Of a stretch of 64,000 nt of DNA, positions 55,691 to 63,018 are shown piece by piece; within the stretch, counting starts at the first letter, position 1, and each line of letters begins with the position of its first letter. Below the pieces are notes generated by a model. That model was given only the letters and a program-made list of their open reading frames with translations, was not told the origin of the DNA and ran no database searches. A program made the position numbers and the translations under genes. The stretch covers positions 509,856-573,855 of the forward strand of contig JANQQE010000011.1 of assembly GCA_028285105.1 (NCBI GenBank). Direction: 5' to 3'. The stretch comes from Alphaproteobacteria bacterium. GTDB lineage: Bacteria; Planctomycetota; Phycisphaerae; UBA1845.

Positions 55691-55732
55691 GTTTATTCCG
55701 CTCACTGGCTCATTTTTCTGGCTCGAATGTCC

Positions 55733-57322
55733 TCATGCCGTTTCGGCTAAGAGCATTTCACTTTCGCGCGTACCATATGCCTGTACCAAACCGAATTCAA
55801 AACTGTCGTACAGCGCCTGCCAACTCGCCTCGATAATGTTTCGCGACGCTCCGACGGTCGTCCAGGTGCGGCCACTGTCAGCCGTATCGATCAATACGCG
55901 GGTCAAGGCCTGCGTCGCCTGCGAACCGTCGAGGATGCGCACCTTGTAGTCGGTCAGATGAAACTTTTCGATCGCAGGATAGGTCGGCGTCAAAGCCTTT
56001 CGCAAAGCGATATCGAGCGCTTCCACCGGTCCAGAACCCTCAGCCACTGTGTGATGCACATCGTTATCGATGCGAATCTTCACGTTGGCTTCAGCCAAGT
56101 GCCCCCGCCCTTCGCGGTGTTCGACCACAACCATAAAATCCAGCAATTCAAAGAAAGGCAGATAATCTTCTTTCTGGCGTCGCAACAGCAATTCAACCGA
56201 CGCTTCTGCCGCTTCAAACGATGCGCCCTGAGCTTCAAGCACTTTGATTTGCTCCAGCACCGCCACGCTCAACTCGTTTGAATCTGACAGCCCGAACTCG
56301 TTGGCTTTGTAGCAGATGTTACCCCGACCGGAGAGTTCAGAAACGAGGATGCGTGTGCTGTTACCGACCGATTCGGGCGTGACGTGTTCGTACGAGCCTT
56401 CGTTACGCTGAAGGGCTGCAACGTGTACGCCCCCTTTGTGGGCAAACGCACTGCGACCAACGAACGGCGTACCGTTCGGGACCGACATGTTGCAGAGCTC
56501 GCCAACCACACCCGACAGTTCCATCAATCGATTGAGATTGCCTTCGGGCAAAACGCGATCGCCATTCTTGAGTTCCAGATTGGCGATAATCGTACACAGA
56601 TCGGCATTACCGCAGCGTTCGCCGATCCCGTTGACCGTTCCCTGCACATGCGTCGCGCCGGCATGGATTGCCATCATTGAGTTCGCCACCGCGCAGCCGC
56701 TGTCGTTATGGGCATGGATACCGATCGGTGCGTCGATCGCTTTGACAACATCCGTAACAATCTCGGCCAACTCGTGCGGAAGTGTTCCGCCGTTGGTATC
56801 GCAAAGCACCACACGCGACGCCCCGCCCGCCAGCGCAGCCCGAAGCGATTCAAGCGCGTACGCCGAATCGGTCCTGTAACCGTCGAAGAAATGCTCGGCG
56901 TCGTAGATCACTTCGCGTTTGGCTGCGAGCAGGTACGCAACGCTTTCGCGGATGATCCTCAGGTTGTTTTCCAGATCGGTGCGCAGAACTTCCGTGACAT
57001 GGCGTGTCCAGGTCTTACCGAAGATCGTCATCACCGGTGCGTTGCTTTCGATCAGCGCTGTCAGATTCGCATCGTCTTCGACCGCCAGCGACGGACGACA
57101 CGTGCTGCCAAACGCCGCGATGCGGGCCTGCGACAGATCCACATCCCGGACGGCGGCAAAATACTCGGCATCTTTCGGATTCGATCCCGGCCAACCGCCT
57201 TCGATCAAGTGCATTCCGAATGAATCAAGGAGCGATGTAATGCGCAACTTGTCCTTCAGCGTGAGGCACACGCCCTCCCCCTGAGTTCCGTCGCGTAGTG
57301 TGGTGTCATATAACTCGATCAC
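55733..57322 (-). CDS. cimA: (R)-citramalate synthase
   Basis: Condenses pyruvate with acetyl-CoA to (R)-citramalate, the first step of threonine-independent isoleucine synthesis. The 529-residue DRE-TIM metallolyase starts ELYDTTLRDGTQGEGVCLTL and has HLIEGGWPGSNPKDAEYF, the form that distinguishes CimA from LeuA (EAGFPA). It also has VVLCDTNGGTLPHELAEI, GIHAHNDSGCAVANSM with the metal-binding H-x-H, GTVNGIGERCGNADLC, and a C-terminal LeuA_dimer allosteric domain (about 400-520). Start is GTG 57322 with AAGGAG 9 bases upstream, 5 bases after the leuA stop. Feedback by isoleucine at the C-domain is expected from the family. Confidence 0.95.
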   Translation of the reverse strand: MIELYDTTLRDGTQGEGVCLTLKDKLRITSLLDSFGMHLIEGGWPGSNPKDAEYFAAVRDVDLSQARIAAFGSTCRPSLAVEDDANLTALIESNAPVMTIFGKTWTRHVTEVLRTDLENNLRIIRESVAYLLAAKREVIYDAEHFFDGYRTDSAYALESLRAALAGGASRVVLCDTNGGTLPHELAEIVTDVVKAIDAPIGIHAHNDSGCAVANSMMAIHAGATHVQGTVNGIGERCGNADLCTIIANLELKNGDRVLPEGNLNRLMELSGVVGELCNMSVPNGTPFVGRSAFAHKGGVHVAALQRNEGSYEHVTPESVGNSTRILVSELSGRGNICYKANEFGLSDSNELSVAVLEQIKVLEAQGASFEAAEASVELLLRRQKEDYLPFFELLDFMVVVEHREGRGHLAEANVKIRIDNDVHHTVAEGSGPVEALDIALRKALTPTYPAIEKFHLTDYKVRILDGSQATQALTRVLIDTADSGRTWTTVGASRNIIEASWQALYDSFEFGLVQAYGTRESEMLLAETA

Positions 57323-57327
57323 GATGC

Positions 57328-58911
57328 TTACTCCTTCGCCCCTGCCAGACTTTCAGACTTCTTGTTTGACATGCCCGACTCGAATCGTGCCTGCTTGTTG
57401 ATCGCTGCGACGTACGCCTTGGCACTGGCGACCAAAATATCCGTATCCGCCCCATGCCCGCGAAACGTTCGTTCGCTTTCACCGTTGCCGCAGCGGATGC
57501 GAACCGTCACTTCGCCCAGCGTGTCGATCCCACCACTGACAGCATGGACCACGTATTCCAGCAGCGTCACCTCAAATGGGATCAATCGATTGATCGCCGT
57601 AAAGATCGCATCGACCGGGCCGGTACCCGTCGCCGCCCGCGTCTGCGGTTCCTTACCGGGCAGATTCATCGACACGCTCGCTGTTGGAATCGACGGGGCA
57701 CCGCACGACACATGCACGCCGTTGAGCGTGAAGCGATCTTCCGGTTGATAGTGGACATCGGACACCAGCGCTTCCAACTCGGCTTCGGTGACGTCTTTTT
57801 TCTTATCCGCCAAACGTTTGAACCGAGCGAAGATTCGTCCCAATTCCTCATCGTCGAGATGCTCGAAACCCATCTCCGTTAGATGCAAACGCAGCGCGTG
57901 CCTCCCAGAATGTTTGCCCAACACAAGGCGACTCTGCGTTAGACCAACCGTTTCCGGCTTCATGATTTCGTAGGTTTCGGCGTGTTTGATCATGCCGTCC
58001 TGATGAATGCCAGCCTCGTGCGAAAATGCGTTTCCACCCACGATCGCTTTGTTGGCCGGTACGATGATACCGGTCCGAGCGGAAACAAGATGGCTCGCCC
58101 GAGTCAGCTGCGTTGTCTGAATGTTCGTCTGGCAGCCGTAAAACGCTTCCCGCGTATGCAGCGCCATCACGATCTCTTCAAGCGACGCATTGCCCGCGCG
58201 TTCCCCGATACCGTTGATGGTGCATTCGATCTGACGCGCACCGGCTTGTACGCCTGCCATCGAGTTCGCAACAGCCATTCCGAGATCGTCATGGCAATGC
58301 ACCGACACGCAGCAGTCCTCAATCCCCTCGGCATTGTCGATGACGTAGCGAACCAGTTCCGCAAATTCCGCCGGTTGGGAATAGCCCACGGTGTCGGGAA
58401 TGTTTAGAGTCGTTGCACCGGCTTCGATGGCTGTTGAGAATACTTCTGTCAGGAACTTCGGATCGGTACGACTCGCATCTTCCGCACTGAACTCGACGTC
58501 TTCGCAAAGCGTCCGCGCATAAGCCACGGCATTCGCCACTGCAGCCATCACCTGCTCCTGCGTCATGTGCAGTTTGTGTTCGAGGTGTACGTCCGACGTT
58601 GCTAGAAACGTATGGATGCGCGGTTTCGCCGCATGACGCACAGCCGCCCAGCAAGAATCAATGTCGCCTTCGACGGCTCGGGCGAGACCGGCGATCGTCG
58701 GACCGTCGGCTGTTCCCACAGCTGCCGCAATGCGCGAGACCGATTCCAGATCGCCCGGAGAAGCGGCCGGGAAACCAGCTTCGATGACGTCCACGCCCAA
58801 ACGTGCAAGCTGTTCGGCGATCTCCAGTTTGGCCCCCGCATCCAGCGTTGCCCCCGGAGACTGTTCACCGTCGCGCAGGGTCGTATCGAATATTCTTACG
58901 ATGTCACTCAT
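57328..58911 (-). CDS. leuA: 2-isopropylmalate synthase
   Basis: Condenses 2-oxoisovalerate with acetyl-CoA, the committed step to leucine. The 527-residue protein has IFDTTLRDGEQSPGATLDAG, GVDVIEAGFPAASPGDLESV, LNIPDTVGYSQPAEFAELVR and VSVHCHDDLGMAVANSMAGV with the H-x-H metal site. It also has CTINGIGERAGNASLEE, GGNAFSHEAGIHQDGM and a C-terminal dimer/regulatory domain (about 390-510) that usually binds leucine. I start at ATG 58911; a TTG lies two codons earlier. It sits 37 bases after ilvC and 5 bases before cimA in the same operon. Confidence 0.96.
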   Translation of the reverse strand: MSDIVRIFDTTLRDGEQSPGATLDAGAKLEIAEQLARLGVDVIEAGFPAASPGDLESVSRIAAAVGTADGPTIAGLARAVEGDIDSCWAAVRHAAKPRIHTFLATSDVHLEHKLHMTQEQVMAAVANAVAYARTLCEDVEFSAEDASRTDPKFLTEVFSTAIEAGATTLNIPDTVGYSQPAEFAELVRYVIDNAEGIEDCCVSVHCHDDLGMAVANSMAGVQAGARQIECTINGIGERAGNASLEEIVMALHTREAFYGCQTNIQTTQLTRASHLVSARTGIIVPANKAIVGGNAFSHEAGIHQDGMIKHAETYEIMKPETVGLTQSRLVLGKHSGRHALRLHLTEMGFEHLDDEELGRIFARFKRLADKKKDVTEAELEALVSDVHYQPEDRFTLNGVHVSCGAPSIPTASVSMNLPGKEPQTRAATGTGPVDAIFTAINRLIPFEVTLLEYVVHAVSGGIDTLGEVTVRIRCGNGESERTFRGHGADTDILVASAKAYVAAINKQARFESGMSNKKSESLAGAKE

Positions 58912-58948
58912 TGACAATGACTCTCATTTCCAGGCATTGAGACTGCGC

Positions 58949-60013
58949 CTAACCTTTTGCACCCACTGCGCATTGCGTTTCACTCGTCTGCGGTTTCGCG
59001 TCGGCCAACTCTGCATCCGTGGTTTTCGATTTCAGCCATGGCATCATCGCGCGAAGAGTGCGACCGATTTTTTCGATCGGGTGCTTCGATTCCTTCTCGG
59101 CTTGAGCGGTCATGTTGGGTTTGTCGTTGGCGCACTCGGCCATCCACTCGTCTGCGAAACGGCCCGACTGAATTTCGGAGAGGATTTGCTTCATCGCTTT
59201 TCGCGTGTCTTCCGTCACCACCCGTTTACCGCGTGACAAATCGCCATACTCAGCCGTGTTGCTGATCGACTTACGCATACCGGTAATGCCATGCTTGTGA
59301 ATCAGGTCCGTTATCAGCTTCACTTCGTGTAGGCATTCAAAGTAGGCCATCTCCGGCGCATAGCCGGCATCGATCAGCGTTTCGAATCCGGCACGAATCA
59401 GCTCGCTGAGTCCGCCGCACAGAACAGCTTGTTCGCCAAAGAGGTCCGTTTCAGTTTCTTCACGGAAACTGGTTTCCAGAACGCCAGCCCTACCGCCACC
59501 GACACCACATGCATACGCCAACCCAACTTCGCGTGCGTCACCCGAAGGGTCTTGATGCACTGCAAGCAGACAAGGTACGCCGTTGGACGCTTCAAATTCA
59601 CTGCGAACCAAATGCCCCGGACCTTTCGGCGCGACCATGAACACATTGACCGAAGCGTCGGGAACGATCTTTTTGAAATGAATGCAGAACCCGTGGGCGA
59701 ACGCGAGGTATGCACCGTCGCGGAGGTTCGGGGCGATGTCTTGCTCAAAGGTTGCCGGCTGCAATTCGTCGGGAATCAGGACCATCACGACGTCAGCCTG
59801 TCGCACAGCCTCTGCCGTATCAAATACTTCGAGTTCGGCTGCCTCCGCCTTCGCGCGACTGTTGCTGCCAGCGCGCAGGCCCACGACCACGTCGGCACCA
59901 CTGTCTTTCAGGTTCATCGCGTGGGCGTGACCTTGCGAACCAAAACCGAGTACGGCGATTCGTTTACCCGCGAGGGCCTTCGGGTTGCTGTCACTGTTGT
60001 AAAGCACTTTCAT
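58949..60013 (-). CDS. ilvC: ketol-acid reductoisomerase (class I)
   Basis: Isomerises and reduces acetolactate or acetohydroxybutyrate to the dihydroxy acid, using NAD(P)H and Mg2+. The 354-residue protein has the Rossmann motif [34 protein letters not shown] (beta2-loop Arg/Ser, suggesting NADPH), and LIPDELQ. It also has [24 protein letters not shown], and the metal-binding helices with [16 protein letters not shown] and [14 protein letters not shown]. The tail is slightly longer than usual and ends in a degenerate charged stretch. Start ATG 60013. It follows ilvN by 136 bases that contain a large inverted repeat and precedes leuA by 37 bases. Confidence 0.96.
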   Translation of the reverse strand: MKVLYNSDSNPKALAGKRIAVLGFGSQGHAHAMNLKDSGADVVVGLRAGSNSRAKAEAAELEVFDTAEAVRQADVVMVLIPDELQPATFEQDIAPNLRDGAYLAFAHGFCIHFKKIVPDASVNVFMVAPKGPGHLVRSEFEASNGVPCLLAVHQDPSGDAREVGLAYACGVGGGRAGVLETSFREETETDLFGEQAVLCGGLSELIRAGFETLIDAGYAPEMAYFECLHEVKLITDLIHKHGITGMRKSISNTAEYGDLSRGKRVVTEDTRKAMKQILSEIQSGRFADEWMAECANDKPNMTAQAEKESKHPIEKIGRTLRAMMPWLKSKTTDAELADAKPQTSETQCAVGAKG

Positions 60014-60046
60014 TGATACGTTCCCATCGAGTTTTCAAGGGTTATT

Positions 60047-60116
60047 CGTAGGGTGGGCCATGCCCACCAAACTTTTCGTAGCGCAACGAACGGCGGTGGG
60101 CACGGCCCACCCTACG
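60047..60116. repeat. 70-base inverted repeat between ilvN and ilvC
   Basis: The left arm 60047-60068 (starts CGTAGGGTGGGCC) and right arm 60095-60116 (ends GGCCCACCCTACG) are complementary at 21 of 22 positions, with a 26-base loop that itself can fold (GTAGCGCAACGAAC). This is the widespread 'TAGGGTGGGC' class of intergenic palindromic repeat. In the operon transcript it would form a very stable hairpin downstream of ilvBN and could uncouple ilvBN expression or mRNA stability from ilvC-leu. Confidence 0.85.
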
Positions 60117-60149
60117 CGCTTGCAAACGCGTAGACTCTGCAACGCTTAA

Positions 60150-60425
60150 CTATGCTGTGTGGCGCAGGCGTTCCTGCGTCGATTGCTCATCGGCATCTGC
60201 CAACCCAACCGCGTGCAACTCGGTCAGTTCGAGCACGTCGATCAAACGGCGAATCTGCGGCGCGAAGCGATGCGATGCATCTTTCGGTGCTGCAACCACG
60301 ATGTTGGCCCGACCGTCGGCGGCAGAAACATACGTCACCTCGCCACCGAGGCGCTGACAGAGCATCAGAATCTTGGGCAAGATCGACATGCGGTGCAGAT
60401 GTAGTGCGAACGTAAGGATTTCCAT
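60150..60425 (-). CDS. ilvN: acetolactate synthase small (regulatory, ACT) subunit
   Basis: A 91-residue single ACT-domain protein (ILTFALHLHRMSILPKILML, then LGGEVTYVSAADGRANIVVA). It is as short as enteric IlvM/IlvN, without the C-terminal half of IlvH. It should bind valine or another branched-chain end product and activate or inhibit IlvB. The start ATG shares its A with the ilvB stop (TAATG at 60427-60423), which gives tight translational coupling and fixes the start. Sequence outside the ACT core is short and poorly conserved. Confidence 0.88.
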   Translation of the reverse strand: MEILTFALHLHRMSILPKILMLCQRLGGEVTYVSAADGRANIVVAAPKDASHRFAPQIRRLIDVLELTELHAVGLADADEQSTQERLRHTA

Positions 60426-62128
60426 TAGGCTGACTCCACCATGTCCCCAAGTCCCGCACCGGCGGGCACCATAGGAAACACGTTTTCTTCCAGGTGACAA
60501 ACGGCATGCAGCAATGCCGGACCTTCACAGTTCCACCATGCCGCCAATGTTGACGACATTTCGTCAACGTGATCGAGCTTAAATGCTTCAAGTCCATAAA
60601 CACGAGCAAGCGCCGCGAAGTCCGGGTTGTCGGACAAATCGACAGCGCTGTAACGATTTTCGAAAAACAACTCCTGCCATTGACGAACCATGCCCAGGTA
60701 CTTGTTGTCCATCAGCAGGATTTTGAGCGGGAGTTTGCAACGGGCGACGGTAGCGAGTTCGGCCATCGTCATCTGAAATCCGCCGTCACCGCAGATCGCC
60801 AGCACACGATCGTTCGGACGGGCCATCTGCGCGCCCATCGCCGACGGCAGACCATATCCCATCGTGCCCGCGCCACCCGAAGTGACCCAGTTCTTCGGAT
60901 CACTACACCGAACGCGCTGCGCCGCCCACATCTGATGCTGACCGACGTCGGTGGTGACGATCGCATCCGGACCGATCATCTCCAGCACCTCGTCAAGCAG
61001 CACCGTTGGCGGAATATTATCCGCATCGTGGGCGTCATTGATCTGTAAACCATCGCCGACATCCATCGCCTGCTTCTGCCAGGCATTGAACTTATCGATC
61101 GGATCCTGATAAAGCAGTTCGTTCCATTCGGACAACGCTTCGTTCAGATCGGCATGCACCGGAACTTCGACCTTGACGAGTTTACTCAACTCGGCCTCGT
61201 CGATATCCACGTGAACAATACGGGCATCCGGAGCGAACGCAGCCAACTTGCCGGTGACGCGGTCGTCAAATCGAATGCCCAGCGCCACGATCAGATCGCA
61301 ATCGACGATCGCACGATTTGCCCGACGCAAACCATGCATCCCGGGCATACCCAGCCAACCTTCATAATTCGGATCGGTCGAACCCAACCCCATCAACGTG
61401 GTGATGACCGGCACCTGCGTCTTGTTGCACCATTCGCGAAACAACTGAGTCGCGTCGGACAAACGGCAACCACCGCCGACGATGCACACCGGCTGTTTCG
61501 CTTCCTTCAGTAATTTGTGGGCGTCCTTGATCGCGTCTGCCTTGAGTTTGGGTGCCGGCTGATACCCGGGAAGACTGGTCACCGGGTCGCACGTCTTACT
61601 GGTCGATGCGATCAGAACGTCCTTGGGGATGTCCACCAGCACCGGACCGGGCCGCCCACTCGTGCATATGAAGAGCGCTTCAGCCATCACCCGCGGCAGG
61701 TCGTCCACCGACCGAACCAAATAGGCCTGCTTGGTGATCGACGTCACCACGCCGAGAACGTCAGCTTCCTGAAAACCATCGGTACCGATCAGTGCTGAAG
61801 GAACCTGTCCGGTGATGCAGAGGACCGGTGATGAATCCATCTGAGCGGTGCAGATCCCCGTCACCAGGTTGGTCGCACCAGGACCGGATGTTGCAATGCA
61901 AACCCCAACGCGCCCGGTCGAGCGGGCGAAACCATCAGCCGCATGGATCGCACCTTGTTCGTGTCGCGTGAGGACGTGATCGATCGACGTGTCCAGCAGT
62001 TCGTCATAGAGCGGCATGATCGCGCCGCCCGGGTATCCGAACGCCACCGAAACGCCGGCTTGCTCTAAGGCATCGATCACGACCCGTGAACCGGTTCTCA
62101 TCTGATTTTTCGCTGACTCACTTGGCAT
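60425..62128 (-). CDS. ilvB: acetolactate synthase large subunit
   Basis: This ThDP- and FAD-dependent enzyme condenses two pyruvates to acetolactate (valine, leucine). The 567-residue protein has VAFGYPGGAIMPLYDELLD, TRHEQGAIHAADGFARSTG with the catalytic Glu, ATSGPGATNLVTGI, and a FAD middle domain (VCIVGGGCRLSDATQ). The ThDP motif is ICGDGGFQMTMAELATVARC through LLMDNKYLGMVRQWQ. ATG 62128 has AAGGA 7 bases upstream. It is the first structural gene of the operon, 73 bases downstream of the U-run of the attenuator hairpin (62239-62201), and is coupled to ilvN. Confidence 0.97.
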   Translation of the reverse strand: MPSESAKNQMRTGSRVVIDALEQAGVSVAFGYPGGAIMPLYDELLDTSIDHVLTRHEQGAIHAADGFARSTGRVGVCIATSGPGATNLVTGICTAQMDSSPVLCITGQVPSALIGTDGFQEADVLGVVTSITKQAYLVRSVDDLPRVMAEALFICTSGRPGPVLVDIPKDVLIASTSKTCDPVTSLPGYQPAPKLKADAIKDAHKLLKEAKQPVCIVGGGCRLSDATQLFREWCNKTQVPVITTLMGLGSTDPNYEGWLGMPGMHGLRRANRAIVDCDLIVALGIRFDDRVTGKLAAFAPDARIVHVDIDEAELSKLVKVEVPVHADLNEALSEWNELLYQDPIDKFNAWQKQAMDVGDGLQINDAHDADNIPPTVLLDEVLEMIGPDAIVTTDVGQHQMWAAQRVRCSDPKNWVTSGGAGTMGYGLPSAMGAQMARPNDRVLAICGDGGFQMTMAELATVARCKLPLKILLMDNKYLGMVRQWQELFFENRYSAVDLSDNPDFAALARVYGLEAFKLDHVDEMSSTLAAWWNCEGPALLHAVCHLEENVFPMVPAGAGLGDMVESA

Positions 62129-62200
62129 TGCGATCCTTCGTTTCGTTTTTTGGCTGACGCTTTCATGCGTCGGAGTATCCATTCCAAAAACTTGGGTAAC

Positions 62201-62239
62201 AAAAAAAAGCCGACCCCCGTCTCGCGGGTGTCGGCTTTT
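62201..62239 (-). terminator. attenuator terminator upstream of ilvB
   Basis: On the minus strand, GCCGACACCCG (62235-62225) pairs with CGGGGGTCGGC (62219-62209), 10 pairs with one A-G mismatch and a 5-base loop, and is followed by eight T (62208-62201). It lies after the Val/Leu/Ile-rich leader frame and before the ilvB start, so it would stop transcription before the operon. Its 5' arm can instead pair with CGGGTACGG at 62289-62281 inside the leader frame, forming an antiterminator. Confidence 0.85.
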
Positions 62240-62267
62240 GGTTTCAAGTTGGCTTTTCGTTAGCCTG

Positions 62268-62480
62268 TTAGAACCGTTCTCCGTACCCGCTTGCCCTCAA
62301 GGGGCTAATAATAAGGATGCTTACGAGGCTAATAAGGCCCGCTACACCCTCTACGGTTACGGATACTACATCGGCCCTACCGGAGTCAGCATTACGAACA
62401 TCCGATCCAAACAAACCGCCACTTGGACAGCCGTCGGCTGCCCTGTTTGCTGCGATTGGATTGAAACGGCTTGCATTCAT
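62268..62480 (-). CDS. ilv operon leader peptide (attenuation control frame)
   Basis: This 70-codon frame ends GLISLVSILIISPLRASGYG plus three residues. In the 24 codons from the VVSV segment to SPL, 14 are Val, Leu or Ile (GTA, CTT, ATT, CTC, ATC, TTG). The end resembles the enteric ilvGMEDA leader peptide (ISLVVISVVV). The stop lies 33 bases before the terminator's 5' arm. The start is uncertain: ATG 62480 has AGG about 12 bases upstream; the frame opens at GTG 62498; and a TTG near 62415 is possible. Long leaders are unusual, so a later start may be used. The product is not expected to have a function of its own; ribosome position while translating it would decide termination. Confidence 0.7.
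   Translation of the reverse strand: MNASRFNPIAANRAADGCPSGGLFGSDVRNADSGRADVVSVTVEGVAGLISLVSILIISPLRASGYGERF
62281..62362 (-). promoter_or_regulatory. attenuator pairing segments 1 and 2
   Basis: Segment 1, CCGTAACCG (62362-62354), can pair with segment 2, CGGGTACGG (62289-62281), at 8 of 9 positions. Segment 2 can alternatively pair with the 5' arm of the terminator (62235-62225) through 5 plus 3 pairs. The Leu/Ile/Val control codons lie between segments 1 and 2. This is the four-segment geometry of ribosome-mediated attenuators. Confidence 0.7.
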
Positions 62481-62535
62481 CGCCTGTTCTGCCTGCACGG
62501 GTTCCGCTCATGCCAAATTAGCATGAACAGTCCCT

Positions 62536-62562
62536 TTTATCGTCCTGTCACTTTCAAAGCAA
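62536..62562 (-). promoter_or_regulatory. weak candidate promoter for the ilv leader
   Basis: TTGCTT (62562-62557) and GATAAA (62541-62536) with a 15-base spacer would start RNA about 50 bases before the leader ATG. Both hexamers are poor and the spacing is short, so this is only a candidate. The true promoter must lie between about 62490 and the divergent DUF962 gene. Confidence 0.2.
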
Positions 62563-62686
62563 CACTCAATCCTAGAAAACTTTGGATTCCCACGCAAATG
62601 ATTGTCCTCGAAGCCCGGAAACCTTTCAGTTTGCGCCAAAGCAAATGCCATTTGTGCGGGTTGGCCTGCCTTATTAGGATGCGCCC

Positions 62687-62992
62687 ATGCATCGAATGAT
62701 CTCCAATTGGCTGGAACGTCACCGCCATCCTGCATCGCTGTGGCTGCACGCGATCGGTATCCCCATCCTCGTTTTTGGCCTGTTGTTAGGGGGTTGGCAA
62801 CTTCTGCACGGCATGTGGAGTCTCTGGTGGCGACCCGTTGGGTTGATCATATTCAGTTATATACTGCAATGGATCGGTCATCGCATCGAAGGCAACGACA
62901 TGGGCGAAATCATCTTGATTAAAAAACTGCTGGGGATGCCATACGTCGCTGTTGTGGATCATTCGCCGTCACAAAAATCGGATACGCTTTAG
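62687..62992 (+). CDS. DUF962/Mpo1-like membrane protein
   Basis: The 101-residue protein starts MISNWLERHRHPASLWLHAI, with two hydrophobic segments (GIPILVFGLLLGGWQLL; PVGLIIFSYILQWIG) and GHRIEGNDMGEI. The HP...H...GIP and WIGH-x-IEGN patterns fit the DUF962 family, whose yeast member Mpo1 is a fatty-acid alpha-oxidation dioxygenase. The conserved His residues that would bind iron are present. Start ATG 62687 has AGGA about 9 bases upstream. It is divergent from the ilv operon, with 190 bases between its start and the leader frame. Confidence 0.72.
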   Translation: MHRMISNWLERHRHPASLWLHAIGIPILVFGLLLGGWQLLHGMWSLWWRPVGLIIFSYILQWIGHRIEGNDMGEIILIKKLLGMPYVAVVDHSPSQKSDTL

Positions 62993-63018
62993 CCCACTGA
63001 CCAAACCGCAGAGACCAC

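Noticed and set aside
62238..62699. 153-codon plus-strand frame over the ilv leader
   Set aside because: It is antisense to the leader frame, has no Shine-Dalgarno sequence and no family pattern, and would overlap the attenuator hairpin and the DUF962 start.
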